Positions 18,254 to 28,306 of a stretch of 51,326 bases of DNA are shown piece by piece; positions within the stretch are counted from its first letter, which is position 1; each line of letters starts with the position of its first letter. The translations under genes were made by a program, and so were the position numbers. This stretch comes from Haemophilus parahaemolyticus (GTDB taxonomy: Bacteria > Pseudomonadota > Gammaproteobacteria > Enterobacterales > Pasteurellaceae), in assembly GCF_002015035.1 (NCBI RefSeq), contig NZ_MUXY01000011.1:89384-140709 (forward strand). Reading direction: 5' to 3'. Under the pieces are notes generated by a model. The model did not search any database and was not told where the DNA came from. It saw nothing but the letters and a program-made list of their open reading frames with translations.

Positions 18254-19540
18254 TTAAACCGCCTGTTCGCGAGCCACGGCTCGGTAGCCAATGTCACGGC
18301 GATAGAAACGCCCTTGCCATTGGATTTGTTCTGCCAATTTCAACGCAGATTGTTGTGCTTCATACACCGAGTTGCCTAATGCAGTTGCACAAAGCACGCG
18401 TCCGACATTCGTGAGTAATTTATTACCTTGTTTTTCTACGCCTGCAAGAAAAACTTTTTGCGTTGCAGTTTCTGATGGAATGTCTGAGATTTCATCGCCT
18501 TTGCGATAATCATTTGGGTAACCTTCCGCTGCAAGTACAATGCCAAGTGCAGCTTGTTCACGCCATTCTGATTGAATTTGATCTAATTCGCCATCGCACG
18601 CTTTTAAGCAAAGTTCAACTAAATCAGACTTTAAACGCATCATAATTGGCTGGGTTTCAGGATCGCCAAATCGGCAGTTAAATTCAATCACTTTTGGCTG
18701 ACCATTTGGCATAATCATCAAGCCCGCATAAAGGAAACCTGTGTAAACATTATTTTCGGCTGCCATTCCACGAACGGTTGGATAGATAATTTGCTCCATC
18801 ACACATTGGTGGATTTCTGGCGTTACTACTGGTGCTGGAGAGTACGCTCCCATCCCGCCTGTATTCAAGCCTTTATCGCCTTCGCCCACACGTTTGTGGT
18901 CTTGACTAGTTGCCATTGGCTCGACATTTTTACCATCTACCATCACGATAAAGCTTGCTTCTTCGCCATCTAAAAATTCTTCGATAACCACACGACTCCC
19001 TGCATCGCCAAAAGCGTTGCCAGAAAGCATATCTTTTATTGCTTCTTCGGCTTCTTGCATCGTCATTGCAACAATTACACCTTTGCCTGCTGCCAAGCCA
19101 TCAGCTTTAATCACAATCGGCACGCCTTTTTCATGTAAGCAAGCAAGGGCAGGTTCTACTTCCGTAAAGTTTTGATATTCTGCAGTTGGAATCTTGTGGC
19201 GAGCTAAGAAGTCTTTCGCAAAAGATTTTGAGCCTTCTAATTGTGCGGCGGTTTGAGTTGGACCGAAGATTTTTAAACCATTTGTACGGAACGCATCAAC
19301 TACGCCAGCGACAAGTGGGGCTTCAGGGCCGACTATGGTTAAGCCGATTTGGTTCTGTTGGGCAAATTGCACCAAAGCGGTCAAATCTGTGCCAGAGATG
19401 GCAACATTTTCAATGCCTTCTTCTAATGCTGTACCCGCATTACCTGGTGCAACAAAGACTTTATCTGCCAAAGGCGATTGACGTACTTTCCAAGCTAAAG
19501 CGTGTTCACGACCACCGTTACCAATAATGAGAATATTCAT
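18254..19540 (-). CDS. purD: Phosphoribosylamine-glycine ligase
   Basis: PurD joins glycine to phosphoribosylamine with ATP in de novo purine synthesis. It has the N-terminal MNILIIGNGGREHALAWKV, the ATP-grasp region with VIKADGLAAGKGVIVA, the GGMGAYSPAP loop, and the metal-binding end VIEFNCRFGDPETQ. The 428-aa length is normal. It is often linked to purH, which is not in this window. A PurR-like box stands 23 bases before the start codon. Confidence 0.97.
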   Translation of the reverse strand: MNILIIGNGGREHALAWKVRQSPLADKVFVAPGNAGTALEEGIENVAISGTDLTALVQFAQQNQIGLTIVGPEAPLVAGVVDAFRTNGLKIFGPTQTAAQLEGSKSFAKDFLARHKIPTAEYQNFTEVEPALACLHEKGVPIVIKADGLAAGKGVIVAMTMQEAEEAIKDMLSGNAFGDAGSRVVIEEFLDGEEASFIVMVDGKNVEPMATSQDHKRVGEGDKGLNTGGMGAYSPAPVVTPEIHQCVMEQIIYPTVRGMAAENNVYTGFLYAGLMIMPNGQPKVIEFNCRFGDPETQPIMMRLKSDLVELCLKACDGELDQIQSEWREQAALGIVLAAEGYPNDYRKGDEISDIPSETATQKVFLAGVEKQGNKLLTNVGRVLCATALGNSVYEAQQSALKLAEQIQWQGRFYRRDIGYRAVAREQAV

Positions 19541-19562
19541 TTAAAATCCTTAAAATTAAACA

Positions 19563-19578
19563 AAGCAAACGATTGCGT
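19563..19578 (-). promoter_or_regulatory. PurR-like operator upstream of purD
   Basis: AAGCAAACGATTGCGT differs from the PurR consensus ACGCAAACGTTTGCGT at two positions and keeps the central CAAACG. It sits 23 bases before the purD start, where a repressor would block transcription. Confidence 0.65.
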
Positions 19579-19664
19579 AAGTTTACGCTATTTTTCAATA
19601 GACGCCTAGCAATAAAATTCACAAATCTTTTTGAAATTTCACCGTTTGAATTTTATACTTTTGC

Positions 19665-19692
19665 TTGATCAAAACATTTAAATCTGTATAAT
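19665..19692 (+). promoter_or_regulatory. Promoter of the rpsF operon
   Basis: TTGATC, a 16-base spacer and TATAAT precede an 85-base leader before rpsF. The start would be near 19699. Confidence 0.7.
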
Positions 19693-19699
19693 TGTCCCG

Positions 19700-19783
19700 T
19701 TCAGTCACATTTGTTTTTAATCCTTGCTTCCACAAGTTGGTGACTGGCTAAAGTTGGAGGCTGCTAACCCGTAAGGATAGTCA
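19700..19783 (+). promoter_or_regulatory. Candidate S6:S18 leader of the rpsF operon
   Basis: The leader can fold (ATCCTT at 19717 region with AAGGAT near the start codon) and has CTAACCCGTAAGG just before rpsF. S6:S18 leaders in many bacteria display a conserved CCG in such a structure. I cannot confirm the full motif by eye. Confidence 0.4.
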
Positions 19784-20149
19784 ATGCGTCACTACGAAAT
19801 CGTTTTTATGGTTCACCCGGACCAAAGCGAACAAGTACCAGCAATGATTGAGCGTTACACAGCATCTATCAAAGAAGCTGGCGGTCAAATTCATCGCTTA
19901 GAAGATTGGGGTCGTCGTCAATTAGCATACCCAATCAACAAACTTCACAAAGCACACTACGTGTTAATGAATGTAGAAGCACCACAAAGTGTAATCGATG
20001 AGTTAGAAACTAACTTCCGTTACAACGATGCAGTTCTTCGCAACTTAATCGTTCACACTAAAGCTGCAGTAACTGAAGCTTCACCAATGGCTAAAGCAAA
20101 AGAAAGCAAAGCTATTGAAGCAGCAGCTGAAGTAGAAGCAGGCGAATAA
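19784..20149 (+). CDS. rpsF: 30S ribosomal protein S6
   Basis: S6 binds S18 and the central domain of 16S rRNA. It has [40 protein letters not shown] and [12 protein letters not shown]. The Ala/Glu-rich tail ([13 protein letters not shown]) is the usual target region for RimK-type glutamylation in related species. It is the first gene of rpsF-priB-rpsR-rplI, with priB two bases downstream. Confidence 0.98.
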   Translation: MRHYEIVFMVHPDQSEQVPAMIERYTASIKEAGGQIHRLEDWGRRQLAYPINKLHKAHYVLMNVEAPQSVIDELETNFRYNDAVLRNLIVHTKAAVTEASPMAKAKESKAIEAAAEVEAGE

Positions 20150-20151
20150 TT

Positions 20152-20701
<550 letters not shown>

Positions 20702-20717
20702 TTAAGGAGCGAGTACA

Positions 20718-21167
20718 ATGCAAGTTATTTTATTAGACAAAGTGGCTCACCTTGGCGGTGTTGGTACACAAGTTGAAGTTAAATCAGGCTTCGCTCGTAA
20801 CTATTTAATCCCACAAGGTAAAGCAGTTATGGCTACAGCAGCAAATATTGCTCACTTCGAAGCACGTCGTGCAGAATTAGAAGCAAAAGCAGCTGAAGCA
20901 TTAGCAGCAGCACAAGCTCGTGCAGCTCAAATCGCTGAAATCGCGGCAGTTGCTATCGCTGCAACAGCAGGTGATGATGGTCGTTTATTCGGTTCAATCT
21001 CTGCAAGAGACATTGCTGAAGCATTAACTACAGCAGGTGTTGAAGTAGCTAAATCTGAAGTTCGTTTAGGAGAAGGTCCACTTCGTGCAACTGGCGAACA
21101 CCAAGTTAAAGTTCACTTACATCCAGAAGTGAACGCAGTAGTTACTGTAAACGTAGTTGCTGAATAA
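20718..21167 (+). CDS. rplI: 50S ribosomal protein L9
   Basis: L9 is a 149-residue two-domain protein. The N-terminal domain is [20 protein letters not shown], with [18 protein letters not shown] long Ala-rich helix ([20 protein letters not shown]) joins it to the C-terminal domain, which ends with [18 protein letters not shown]. It is the last gene of the operon, with a terminator 17 bases after the stop. Confidence 0.98.
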   Translation: MQVILLDKVAHLGGVGTQVEVKSGFARNYLIPQGKAVMATAANIAHFEARRAELEAKAAEALAAAQARAAQIAEIAAVAIAATAGDDGRLFGSISARDIAEALTTAGVEVAKSEVRLGEGPLRATGEHQVKVHLHPEVNAVVTVNVVAE

Positions 21168-21183
21168 TCTTAAAAGATTATAG

Positions 21184-21209
21184 AAAACCCAGCCTAGGCT
21201 GGGTTTTTT
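21184..21209 (+). terminator. Terminator after rplI
   Basis: AACCCAGCC, TA, GGCTGGGTTTTTT. A strong GC stem with a T-run. Confidence 0.93.
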
Positions 21210-21377
21210 GTTTCCAGCTAAGGTAAATAAAAAGATTTAATCAGATTAGTTATAGCCAAAAAATAGTCAATCAGGTAAAATAAGTCAGATTTTTAGCGTG
21301 GAGCAAGTTTAAACTTAGCTCTACGCTTTTCTTTTCTTAATCTTGATAACCTATTATTAACGGCAATATAGACGATT

Positions 21378-22805
21378 ATGGCAAAATTACATATTACAAC
21401 TTGGGGCTGCCAAATGAATGAGTATGACTCATCAAAAATGGCGGATCTCTTAAATTCAACCCACGGTTTAGAACTTACCGATAAACCTGAAGAAGCGGAC
21501 GTGTTGTTGCTCAACACCTGCTCAATTCGTGAAAAAGCACAAGAAAAAGTATTCTCGCAATTAGGTCGTTGGAAAAACTGGAAGAAAGACAAACCTAATT
21601 TGATTATTGGCGTAGGCGGTTGTGTGGCTTCGCAAGAAGGTGAACACATCCGTGAACGTGCACCTTTCGTGGATATCGTATTCGGGCCGCAAACCTTACA
21701 CCGCTTGCCAGAAATGATTAACAAAATCCGCGGCGGTGACCGTGCGATTGTGGATATTTCTTTCCCAGAAATCGAAAAATTCGATCGCTTGCCAGAGCCA
21801 AAAGCGGAAGGTCCAACGGCATTCGTGTCGATTATGGAAGGCTGTAACAAATACTGCTCATTCTGCGTGGTGCCTTACACTCGGGGTGAAGAAGTTTCTC
21901 GCCCTGTGGACGATGTATTATTTGAAATCGCACAATTAGCCGAGCAAGGCGTTCGTGAAGTGAACTTACTCGGTCAAAACGTAAACGCTTATCGTGGTGA
22001 AACCTTTGACGGTGGTATTTGCACCTTTGCAGAATTACTCCGCTTAGTGGCAGCGATTGACGGCATCGACCGAGTGCGTTACACCACCAGTCACCCAATT
22101 GAATTTACTGACGATATCATTGAAGTTTATCGCGACACGCCAGAATTGGTAAGCTTTTTACACTTGCCAATCCAAAGTGGTGCAGACCGCATTTTAACGA
22201 TGATGAAACGTAACCACACTGCATTGGAATATAAAGCGATTATCCGCAAATTGCGTGAAGTACGCCCGAATATTCAAATCAGTTCTGACTTTATCGTCGG
22301 TTTCCCTGGCGAAACAGCGGAAGATTTCGAGCAAACGATGAAAGTGATCGAACAAGTGAACTTTGATATGAGCTTTAGCTTTATCTACTCAGCACGCCCA
22401 GGAACGCCAGCGGCAGATATTCCAGATGATGTAAGCGAAGATGAGAAAAAAGAGCGTTTGGCGCGTTTACAACAACGCATTAACCATCAAGCGATGCAGT
22501 TCAGCCGTGCGATGCTTGGCACAGAACAACGCATTTTGGTAGAAGGCCCGTCGAAAAAAGATATTATGGAATTAACAGGTCGCACTGAAACCAACCGCGT
22601 GGTGAACTTCGTGGGTACGCCTGATATGATCGGCAAATTCGTCGATGTGAAAATTACCGATGTTTACACTAACTCGCTACGTGGTGAAGTCGTTCGCACT
22701 GAAGATGAAATGGACTTACGTGTAGTGGAATCTGCGGCAAGCGTAATTGCTCGTACCCGTAAAGAAGATGAGCTTGGCGTAGGTCAATACGTTGTTAATC
22801 TCTAA
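21378..22805 (+). CDS. miaB: tRNA-2-methylthio-N6-dimethylallyladenosine synthase
   Basis: MiaB is a radical-SAM enzyme that adds the methylthio group to i6A37 in tRNAs reading UNN codons. It has the N-terminal cluster site ([28 protein letters not shown]) and the radical-SAM CxxxCxxC motif near residues 155-162 ([20 protein letters not shown]). The C-terminal TRAM domain covers the last 70 residues. Length 475 aa. It is monocistronic, with a terminator that contains uptake sequences. Confidence 0.97.
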   Translation: MAKLHITTWGCQMNEYDSSKMADLLNSTHGLELTDKPEEADVLLLNTCSIREKAQEKVFSQLGRWKNWKKDKPNLIIGVGGCVASQEGEHIRERAPFVDIVFGPQTLHRLPEMINKIRGGDRAIVDISFPEIEKFDRLPEPKAEGPTAFVSIMEGCNKYCSFCVVPYTRGEEVSRPVDDVLFEIAQLAEQGVREVNLLGQNVNAYRGETFDGGICTFAELLRLVAAIDGIDRVRYTTSHPIEFTDDIIEVYRDTPELVSFLHLPIQSGADRILTMMKRNHTALEYKAIIRKLREVRPNIQISSDFIVGFPGETAEDFEQTMKVIEQVNFDMSFSFIYSARPGTPAADIPDDVSEDEKKERLARLQQRINHQAMQFSRAMLGTEQRILVEGPSKKDIMELTGRTETNRVVNFVGTPDMIGKFVDVKITDVYTNSLRGEVVRTEDEMDLRVVESAASVIARTRKEDELGVGQYVVNL

Positions 22806-22825
22806 TTCGGCAAAAATAGTCTGAA

Positions 22826-22866
22826 AATAAACCGCTTGTAGGACGACTTGCAAGCGGTTATTTTTT
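22826..22866 (+). terminator. Terminator after miaB containing an uptake signal core
   Basis: AATAAACCGCTTG, an 11-base loop, CAAGCGGTTATTTTTT. The stem arms contain uptake cores in opposite orientation. Confidence 0.85.
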
Positions 22867-22897
22867 ATCTAAAGTTTGCACTCATTCAAACTATTTT

Positions 22898-22913
22898 TGT
22901 GATCTCACTCGAA
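22898..22913 (+). promoter_or_regulatory. Candidate Sxy-dependent CRP (CRP-S) site upstream of comM
   Basis: TGTGA-TCTCAC-TCGAA has CRP-site spacing with an imperfect right half, as in competence promoters. A TATGCT hexamer at 22954-22959 would put this site near -61. It is weak by sequence alone. Confidence 0.35.
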
Positions 22914-22983
22914 AATCTCAACATTTCTGCTTGGTGATTTGGCTCTCTCTTTTTATGCTGTCGAAATTAAAAATGGAGAGATT

Positions 22984-24519
22984 ATGTCTTTAGCAATAGT
23001 TTATAGCCGTGCTTCCATTGGTGTGGAAGCTCCTTTAGTCACGATTGAAGTGCACATTAGTAACGGCAATCCGAAAATGACCATTGTCGGATTACCTGAA
23101 ACCACAGTGAAAGAAGCAGCGGATCGAGTGAGAAGTGCTTTAATTAACGCTAATTTTTTCTATCCCCCGCAACGCATTACCATCAATCTTGCACCTGCTG
23201 ATTTACCAAAAGAAGGCGGACGTTTCGATTTACCAATTGCCATTGGTATTCTTGCTGCATCAGGGCAAATTGATTCAGATTTACTCAAACGTTTTGAGTT
23301 TTTAGGCGAACTTGCTCTTACAGGTTCTTTGCGAGGCGTACAAGGAGCAATTCCTGCGGTGATTTCTGCAGAGAAAGCAAAACGCCAGATGATTTTAGCC
23401 AAGCAGAATGCGAATGAGGCTTCGCTTGTTTCTAATGCTAAAACGCATTTTGCCCATTCGCTATTGCAAGTGGTCAATTTTCTTAACCGACGAGATACAC
23501 TCCCTGTTGCCCAAGACATTCCGCAACATAGTGAAGAAAATACACCGCTTGTTAAACGTGATCTGACGGATATTATTGGGCAACAACACGCTAAGCGAGC
23601 CTTAACAATTGCCGCGGCAGGGCAACATAATCTGCTTTTTCTAGGCCCTCCAGGTACAGGCAAAACAATGCTTGCCAGCCGTTTGGCAGATCTTTTGCCT
23701 GAGATGTCGGATGAAGAAGCGATTGAAACGGCATCCATTACAAGCCTTGTACAAAATGAACTGAATTTTACTAATTGGAAAGATCGCCCATTTCGTGCAC
23801 CTCACCACAGTGCTTCAATGGTAGCGTTAGTTGGCGGGGGAACGATCCCAAAACCTGGCGAAATATCGCTCGCCCATAATGGCGTTTTATTCTTGGATGA
23901 GCTTCCAGAGTTTGAGCGTAAAGTGTTAGATGCGTTACGCCAGCCGTTGGAATCAGGCGAAATTATTATTTCGCGTGCCAATGCCAAGGTGCAATTTCCC
24001 GCTCGTTTTCAGCTAATTGCTGCGATGAATCCCAGCCCAACAGGACATTATCAAGGTACGCATAACCGTACTTCACCACAGCAGGTTGTCCGTTATTTGA
24101 ATCGTTTATCAGGACCATTTTTAGATCGTTTTGATCTCTCCATTCAAGTACCACTTTTGCCACAAGGTGCATTGCAGAGTGGCAATGAAAATCGAGGAGA
24201 AACAACGGCACAAGTGCGAGAACGAGTGTTAAAGGCAAGGGAAATTCAGTTCAAACGTGCAGGTAAAATCAATTCTCAGCTCAATACTCGTGAGATCGAA
24301 CGAGATTGTGCATTATCGCGACAAGATGCGTTGTTTTTAGAAAGTGCTTTAACAAAGCTAGGCTTATCGGTGCGGGCTTACCACCGTATTTTAAAAGTTT
24401 CCCGAACCATTGCTGATTTAGCTGGCGAAGAGCAGATTAAACAAGTACATTTAGCGGAAGCTCTGGGTTACCGAGCAATGGATAGGTTGTTGCAACGGTT
24501 GCATGGAGAGGTTTCGTAG
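22984..24519 (+). CDS. comM: YifB/ComM-type AAA+ ATPase of natural transformation
   Basis: ComM is a hexameric helicase that extends branch migration during integration of taken-up DNA. I start at ATG 22984 (MSLAIVYSRASIGVEAPLVT) behind GGAGAG, giving 511 aa, rather than 15 codons upstream. The N-terminal Lon-like domain contains GLPETTVKEAADRVRSALIN. The Walker A is GPPGTGKT near 221 and the Walker B is GVLFLDELPEF. The Mg-chelatase-like C-terminus follows. In H. influenzae comM belongs to the Sxy/CRP competence regulon. An exact uptake signal core lies inside the gene at 23544. Confidence 0.94.
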   Translation: MSLAIVYSRASIGVEAPLVTIEVHISNGNPKMTIVGLPETTVKEAADRVRSALINANFFYPPQRITINLAPADLPKEGGRFDLPIAIGILAASGQIDSDLLKRFEFLGELALTGSLRGVQGAIPAVISAEKAKRQMILAKQNANEASLVSNAKTHFAHSLLQVVNFLNRRDTLPVAQDIPQHSEENTPLVKRDLTDIIGQQHAKRALTIAAAGQHNLLFLGPPGTGKTMLASRLADLLPEMSDEEAIETASITSLVQNELNFTNWKDRPFRAPHHSASMVALVGGGTIPKPGEISLAHNGVLFLDELPEFERKVLDALRQPLESGEIIISRANAKVQFPARFQLIAAMNPSPTGHYQGTHNRTSPQQVVRYLNRLSGPFLDRFDLSIQVPLLPQGALQSGNENRGETTAQVRERVLKAREIQFKRAGKINSQLNTREIERDCALSRQDALFLESALTKLGLSVRAYHRILKVSRTIADLAGEEQIKQVHLAEALGYRAMDRLLQRLHGEVS

Positions 24520-24562
24520 AGACGTTTTATAACGTATAAACGCTGTATTACTTTATAGAATT

Positions 24563-25351
24563 TTAAGGATTATTTACATATTTAAATTGTTCAATTAATT
24601 CTTTAACAAACCCTAATGAATTTTCATCATGGCTATTATGCCCTGCGTTGCGAATCAATCTATGCACTAGTTGATTTTCTAGTGCGATTTGGCGGAATTT
24701 TTGATCTTTTTCACCAATAAAGAATGTAATATTTTTTTCACGCATTTTGAGTAAATCTGAATAATCTTGCTGCTTAGCAAGGCTTGTGCTTTCCAACATT
24801 TGGGCGATATTTTCACCTGAGTTGTTTTGTCGTTTCTTGATTAAAATTGACCGCTTGCAAGCGTCCAGATGAGCGAAAACAGGCTGTTGATACCAATCGT
24901 TTAATACTTGTGTGATTGGCTCTGTGCGGAAACGATTTGCCCAATGTTGATCGTTTTGCCAGCGGGCTTTGCGTTCCGCTTCGGTTTTTAAGCCGATGTT
25001 TGTCCCTTCTAAAATCGTGCCAAGTAAATATGGATTTTTGGCGTGAAAGGTGTAATCCAAGGCAACGCGTCCGCCCAGTGAATAGCCGACAAGAAAGAAG
25101 GGGGTATCGCCTAATAATGTTATCAAAGTTTGGTGGAGTTGAGCTCTAAGATCGGCAAAATCTTGGCAGGCGATATTTTCACTCTTGCCGTGAAAAGGGA
25201 GATCAATAGTAAGCGGTCGAAATTGTGAGAAATTTTGTAAAAGAGTAAGCACACCTTGCCAATCCCCTTGCGAACCGAGTAAGCCGTGTAAAAAAACAAC
25301 GGGCATTGTTTGCCCGTCGTTTCTGTTTGAATGCCAAGTGCTTGCTAACAT
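24563..25351 (-). CDS. menH: MenH, 2-succinyl-6-hydroxy-2,4-cyclohexadiene-1-carboxylate synthase
   Basis: An alpha/beta hydrolase-fold lyase acting after MenD in menaquinone synthesis. The oxyanion loop is VVFLHGLLGSQGDWQ, the nucleophile elbow is LVGYSLGGRVALDY, and the catalytic His is near the end in RNAGHNSHDENS. The 262 aa length is close to E. coli MenH. Its start overlaps the menD stop as TAATG, so the two are translated together, which supports MenH over a general esterase. Confidence 0.9.
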   Translation of the reverse strand: MLASTWHSNRNDGQTMPVVFLHGLLGSQGDWQGVLTLLQNFSQFRPLTIDLPFHGKSENIACQDFADLRAQLHQTLITLLGDTPFFLVGYSLGGRVALDYTFHAKNPYLLGTILEGTNIGLKTEAERKARWQNDQHWANRFRTEPITQVLNDWYQQPVFAHLDACKRSILIKKRQNNSGENIAQMLESTSLAKQQDYSDLLKMREKNITFFIGEKDQKFRQIALENQLVHRLIRNAGHNSHDENSLGFVKELIEQFKYVNNP

Positions 25352-27057
25352 TAGGCAATTTCCGCTTGTGAAATTTGTTTAATGAGCGATTTGTACAAAT
25401 TGCTTCCATCTTGGTCATTCACTTTGATTTCAACTAAAGTCACACCACGGCGGTTATAGGCTAATTTAAGCTTCGCTTTCAAGTCTGCCCAAGTGAACGG
25501 GCGGATATACTCAATACCAAACATCGTAGCGATTTGTCCAAATTCGAGGTTGTGCGACAAGCGGTAGAATTGCGATTTCGCTTTGCTATCTACAGGTAAC
25601 ATATCGAAAATTGCCCCACCACTGTTATTGATAACAAACAATAAGGTCGGTTGGTTAATTTGCGAAAGTAAGGCAATCGAGTTTAAATCGTGTAAGGCAG
25701 AAATATCGCCAATCACGCCTACGGTTGTTTGTTCGCTTGCTTTGGCGATCCCCGCAAAAGTAGCAATTAAGCCATCAATGCCACTCGCCCCACGGTTGGT
25801 GTAAACGGGGTAGCCTTCAGGCAATTTGCATAGGGCATCAACTAAGCGTACAAATAAGCTGTTGCCTAAGAAGAGATTACCTTTTGGCACAAGCACATCT
25901 TGCAAATTATGCGCGAATGAAGCTTCGTTTAAACCACCACCAATCTGTTTTTCGATGAAATCGGTACAAAATTGCGACAACGCAAGCGGTTCTAATCGCC
26001 ACGGTTTTTGACGAAGTGGCGGATGCACACGTAAGAAATGATGAGCTTTCGCCACAAAACGTGTTTGGTGATGTGAGAATGGATTGATGTTGTCTTGATA
26101 TTCATCCACTTGCCAGAACTCGCCTTTGAAGGCTTCAAGGAATTGATTTACGCGTTTACTGATCACACGAGAACCGAACTGGATCACAATGTCCGCTTGC
26201 AATAAAAGCTCGTGCACAGTTTTGTTGGAAAGCCAAATATCTGCGTAAGGTAGGCTAGCATCCACGCAAGATTGAATATCGGTAATCAAGCACCAACCGA
26301 GCGTTTCCGCCCAAGTTTTAATCCCGACGCCTTGCTCAACAGGCAATTGCCCGACCACGATTACTCCACGTTTGGTTCGCCAGTAATCCCAGTTGGCGTG
26401 CATCGATACTTCCGCTTGGATCTGTTGATGATCGAGCCATTTTGCTTGTGGATTATTCAACCAGCTTTGAATTGGGCTAAGCCACGCATTATTTGCGATC
26501 GCAGCTTCGTCCGCATCATATAGAGGCTCAGCAAATGGGGCATTGATATGAATAACACCGCTCTCTTGCTGTTGTTTCACGCAAGCATTTTCCACAGTTG
26601 AAACGAGCCACGTAGCCGCATAATTTTCTGTTGCCTTTGGCAAATTAAGGCTTGCAATTGGATAATTCGCAAAAATGTTTTGTTGTTCAATTGCTTGGTT
26701 TACTCCACAACCGATAAATTCGGTTGGACGATCTGCTGTAATCACAATCAATTTTTGATGAGTTAAACTTGCTTCGATAATGGCAGGATAAAGGTTCGCG
26801 ACCGCTGTACCCGAAGTCACGATTACTGCAACGGGATCTTTAGTCGCTTTGGCAATGCCTAATGCAAAAAAGCCTAAACCACGCTCGTCAAAATGGCTAT
26901 GGCATTGTGCGAGTTTTTCTTGTTGTAGTTGCAATGCTTCCAATGTAAGAGGGGTGGAGCGTGAACCTGGAGCAATACAAAAATGTTTTACACCGTATCG
27001 GTTCACGGCATTTAAAATCACTTTTGCCCAAGAACGGTTAAACGTACTAGTGTTCAT
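25351..27057 (-). CDS. menD: 2-succinyl-5-enolpyruvyl-6-hydroxy-3-cyclohexene-1-carboxylate synthase
   Basis: MenD is a thiamine-diphosphate enzyme that condenses isochorismate and 2-oxoglutarate in menaquinone synthesis. The N-terminus FNRSWAKVILNAVNRYGVKH and FCIAPGSRSTPLTLEAL is diagnostic, with the catalytic Glu region FDERGLGFFALGIAKATKDP. The thiamine site is TVGVIGDISALHDLNSIALL, with INNSGGAIFDMLPV. Length 568 aa is normal. It forms a two-gene unit with menH. Menaquinone serves anaerobic electron transport. Confidence 0.97.
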   Translation of the reverse strand: MNTSTFNRSWAKVILNAVNRYGVKHFCIAPGSRSTPLTLEALQLQQEKLAQCHSHFDERGLGFFALGIAKATKDPVAVIVTSGTAVANLYPAIIEASLTHQKLIVITADRPTEFIGCGVNQAIEQQNIFANYPIASLNLPKATENYAATWLVSTVENACVKQQQESGVIHINAPFAEPLYDADEAAIANNAWLSPIQSWLNNPQAKWLDHQQIQAEVSMHANWDYWRTKRGVIVVGQLPVEQGVGIKTWAETLGWCLITDIQSCVDASLPYADIWLSNKTVHELLLQADIVIQFGSRVISKRVNQFLEAFKGEFWQVDEYQDNINPFSHHQTRFVAKAHHFLRVHPPLRQKPWRLEPLALSQFCTDFIEKQIGGGLNEASFAHNLQDVLVPKGNLFLGNSLFVRLVDALCKLPEGYPVYTNRGASGIDGLIATFAGIAKASEQTTVGVIGDISALHDLNSIALLSQINQPTLLFVINNSGGAIFDMLPVDSKAKSQFYRLSHNLEFGQIATMFGIEYIRPFTWADLKAKLKLAYNRRGVTLVEIKVNDQDGSNLYKSLIKQISQAEIA

Positions 27058-27239
27058 TCTTTTTCTCTATTTTTAAATTTATAGCTATAAATGCTCATAA
27101 TTGTAACAAAAAATCAACGACTTTGGGGGTAAATTCTTTATTTTCGTTACAAGCGGTTAAAAACGATTGGCGTTTTACAAAAATGATGGGAAAAGTTAAG
27201 ATAACGGCGTTTTTAACTTCATATTAAAGAGAATAAAAA

Positions 27240-28268
27240 ATGAGCAAACCTATTGTATTTAGTGGCATTCAGCCATCAGGTGAATTAACCATCGGCAACT
27301 ACCTCGGTGCATTACGTAATTTCGTGAAAATGCAAGACGATCATGAATGTTTTTTCTGTATCGTCGATTTACACGCAATCACCGTGCGTCAAGACCCAGA
27401 AGCCTTACGTAAAGCCTCTTTAGATGTACTTGCCCTTTATTTAGCAAGCGGGATTGACCCAAACAAAAGCACTATTTTCATTCAATCGCACGTGCCAGAA
27501 CATACGCAATTAGCGTGGGTATTAAACTGCTACACTTATTTTGGTGAAATGAGCCGAATGACCCAATTCAAAGATAAATCAGCTCGCTATGAAGAAAATG
27601 TGAACGTAGGTTTATTTACCTATCCCGTGTTAATGGCGGCGGATATTCTGCTTTACCAAGCTAACCAAGTACCAGTAGGCGATGACCAAAAACAGCACCT
27701 TGAAATTACGCGCGATATTGCCAACCGCTTCAATGCGTTATATGGCAAAAAAGATGCAGAAGGCAACGTGATTGAACCTGTATTTGCTGTGCCTGAAGTG
27801 TTTATTCCGAAAGCGGGTGCACGTGTAATGTCGCTACTTGAGCCGACCAAGAAAATGTCGAAATCAGATGACAACCGCAACAACGTGATTACACTTTTAG
27901 AAGATCCGAAATCGGTGGAGAAAAAAATCAAACGTGCAATGACCGATGGTGATGAACCACCTGTGGTGAAATACGATCAGAAAAATAAAGCGGGTGTGTC
28001 TAATTTATTGGATATTTTGTCTGCAGTAACAGGCAAAACAATTGCTGAATTAGAAACAGAATTTGAAGGCAAAATGTACGGACACTTAAAAACAGAAGTT
28101 GCAATGCAAGTGTCCGAACTGCTTAAAGATTTACAAGAACGCTACAACCATTTCCGTCAAGATGAAGCATTGCTTGAAAAAATCTATCGTGAAGGGGCAG
28201 AAAAAGCTCGTGCCCATGCGAAGAAAACACTTGATGAAGTGTATAAATTAGTGGGTTTTGTTCAGTAA
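27240..28268 (+). CDS. trpS: Tryptophanyl-tRNA synthetase
   Basis: TrpS charges tRNA-Trp. The class I signature appears as [17 protein letters not shown] at residues 9-25 and the KMSKS loop near residue 205 ([14 protein letters not shown]). [12 protein letters not shown] and [20 protein letters not shown] are also typical. Length 342 aa is close to the usual 334. It is monocistronic and has its own terminator. Confidence 0.97.
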   Translation: MSKPIVFSGIQPSGELTIGNYLGALRNFVKMQDDHECFFCIVDLHAITVRQDPEALRKASLDVLALYLASGIDPNKSTIFIQSHVPEHTQLAWVLNCYTYFGEMSRMTQFKDKSARYEENVNVGLFTYPVLMAADILLYQANQVPVGDDQKQHLEITRDIANRFNALYGKKDAEGNVIEPVFAVPEVFIPKAGARVMSLLEPTKKMSKSDDNRNNVITLLEDPKSVEKKIKRAMTDGDEPPVVKYDQKNKAGVSNLLDILSAVTGKTIAELETEFEGKMYGHLKTEVAMQVSELLKDLQERYNHFRQDEALLEKIYREGAEKARAHAKKTLDEVYKLVGFVQ

Positions 28269-28270
28269 TT

Positions 28271-28306
28271 TTAATGCCCCACGCTCAATAGTATGGGGCA
28301 TTTTTT
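28271..28306 (+). terminator. Terminator after trpS
   Basis: AATGCCCCA, loop, TGGGGCATTTTTT. It also overlaps the end of the converging mobA-mobB gene. Confidence 0.9.

Noticed and set aside
21293..21850. A 185-codon open frame on the minus strand across the miaB start
   Set aside because: It is antisense to the conserved N-terminal cluster domain of miaB and has no recognisable sequence.
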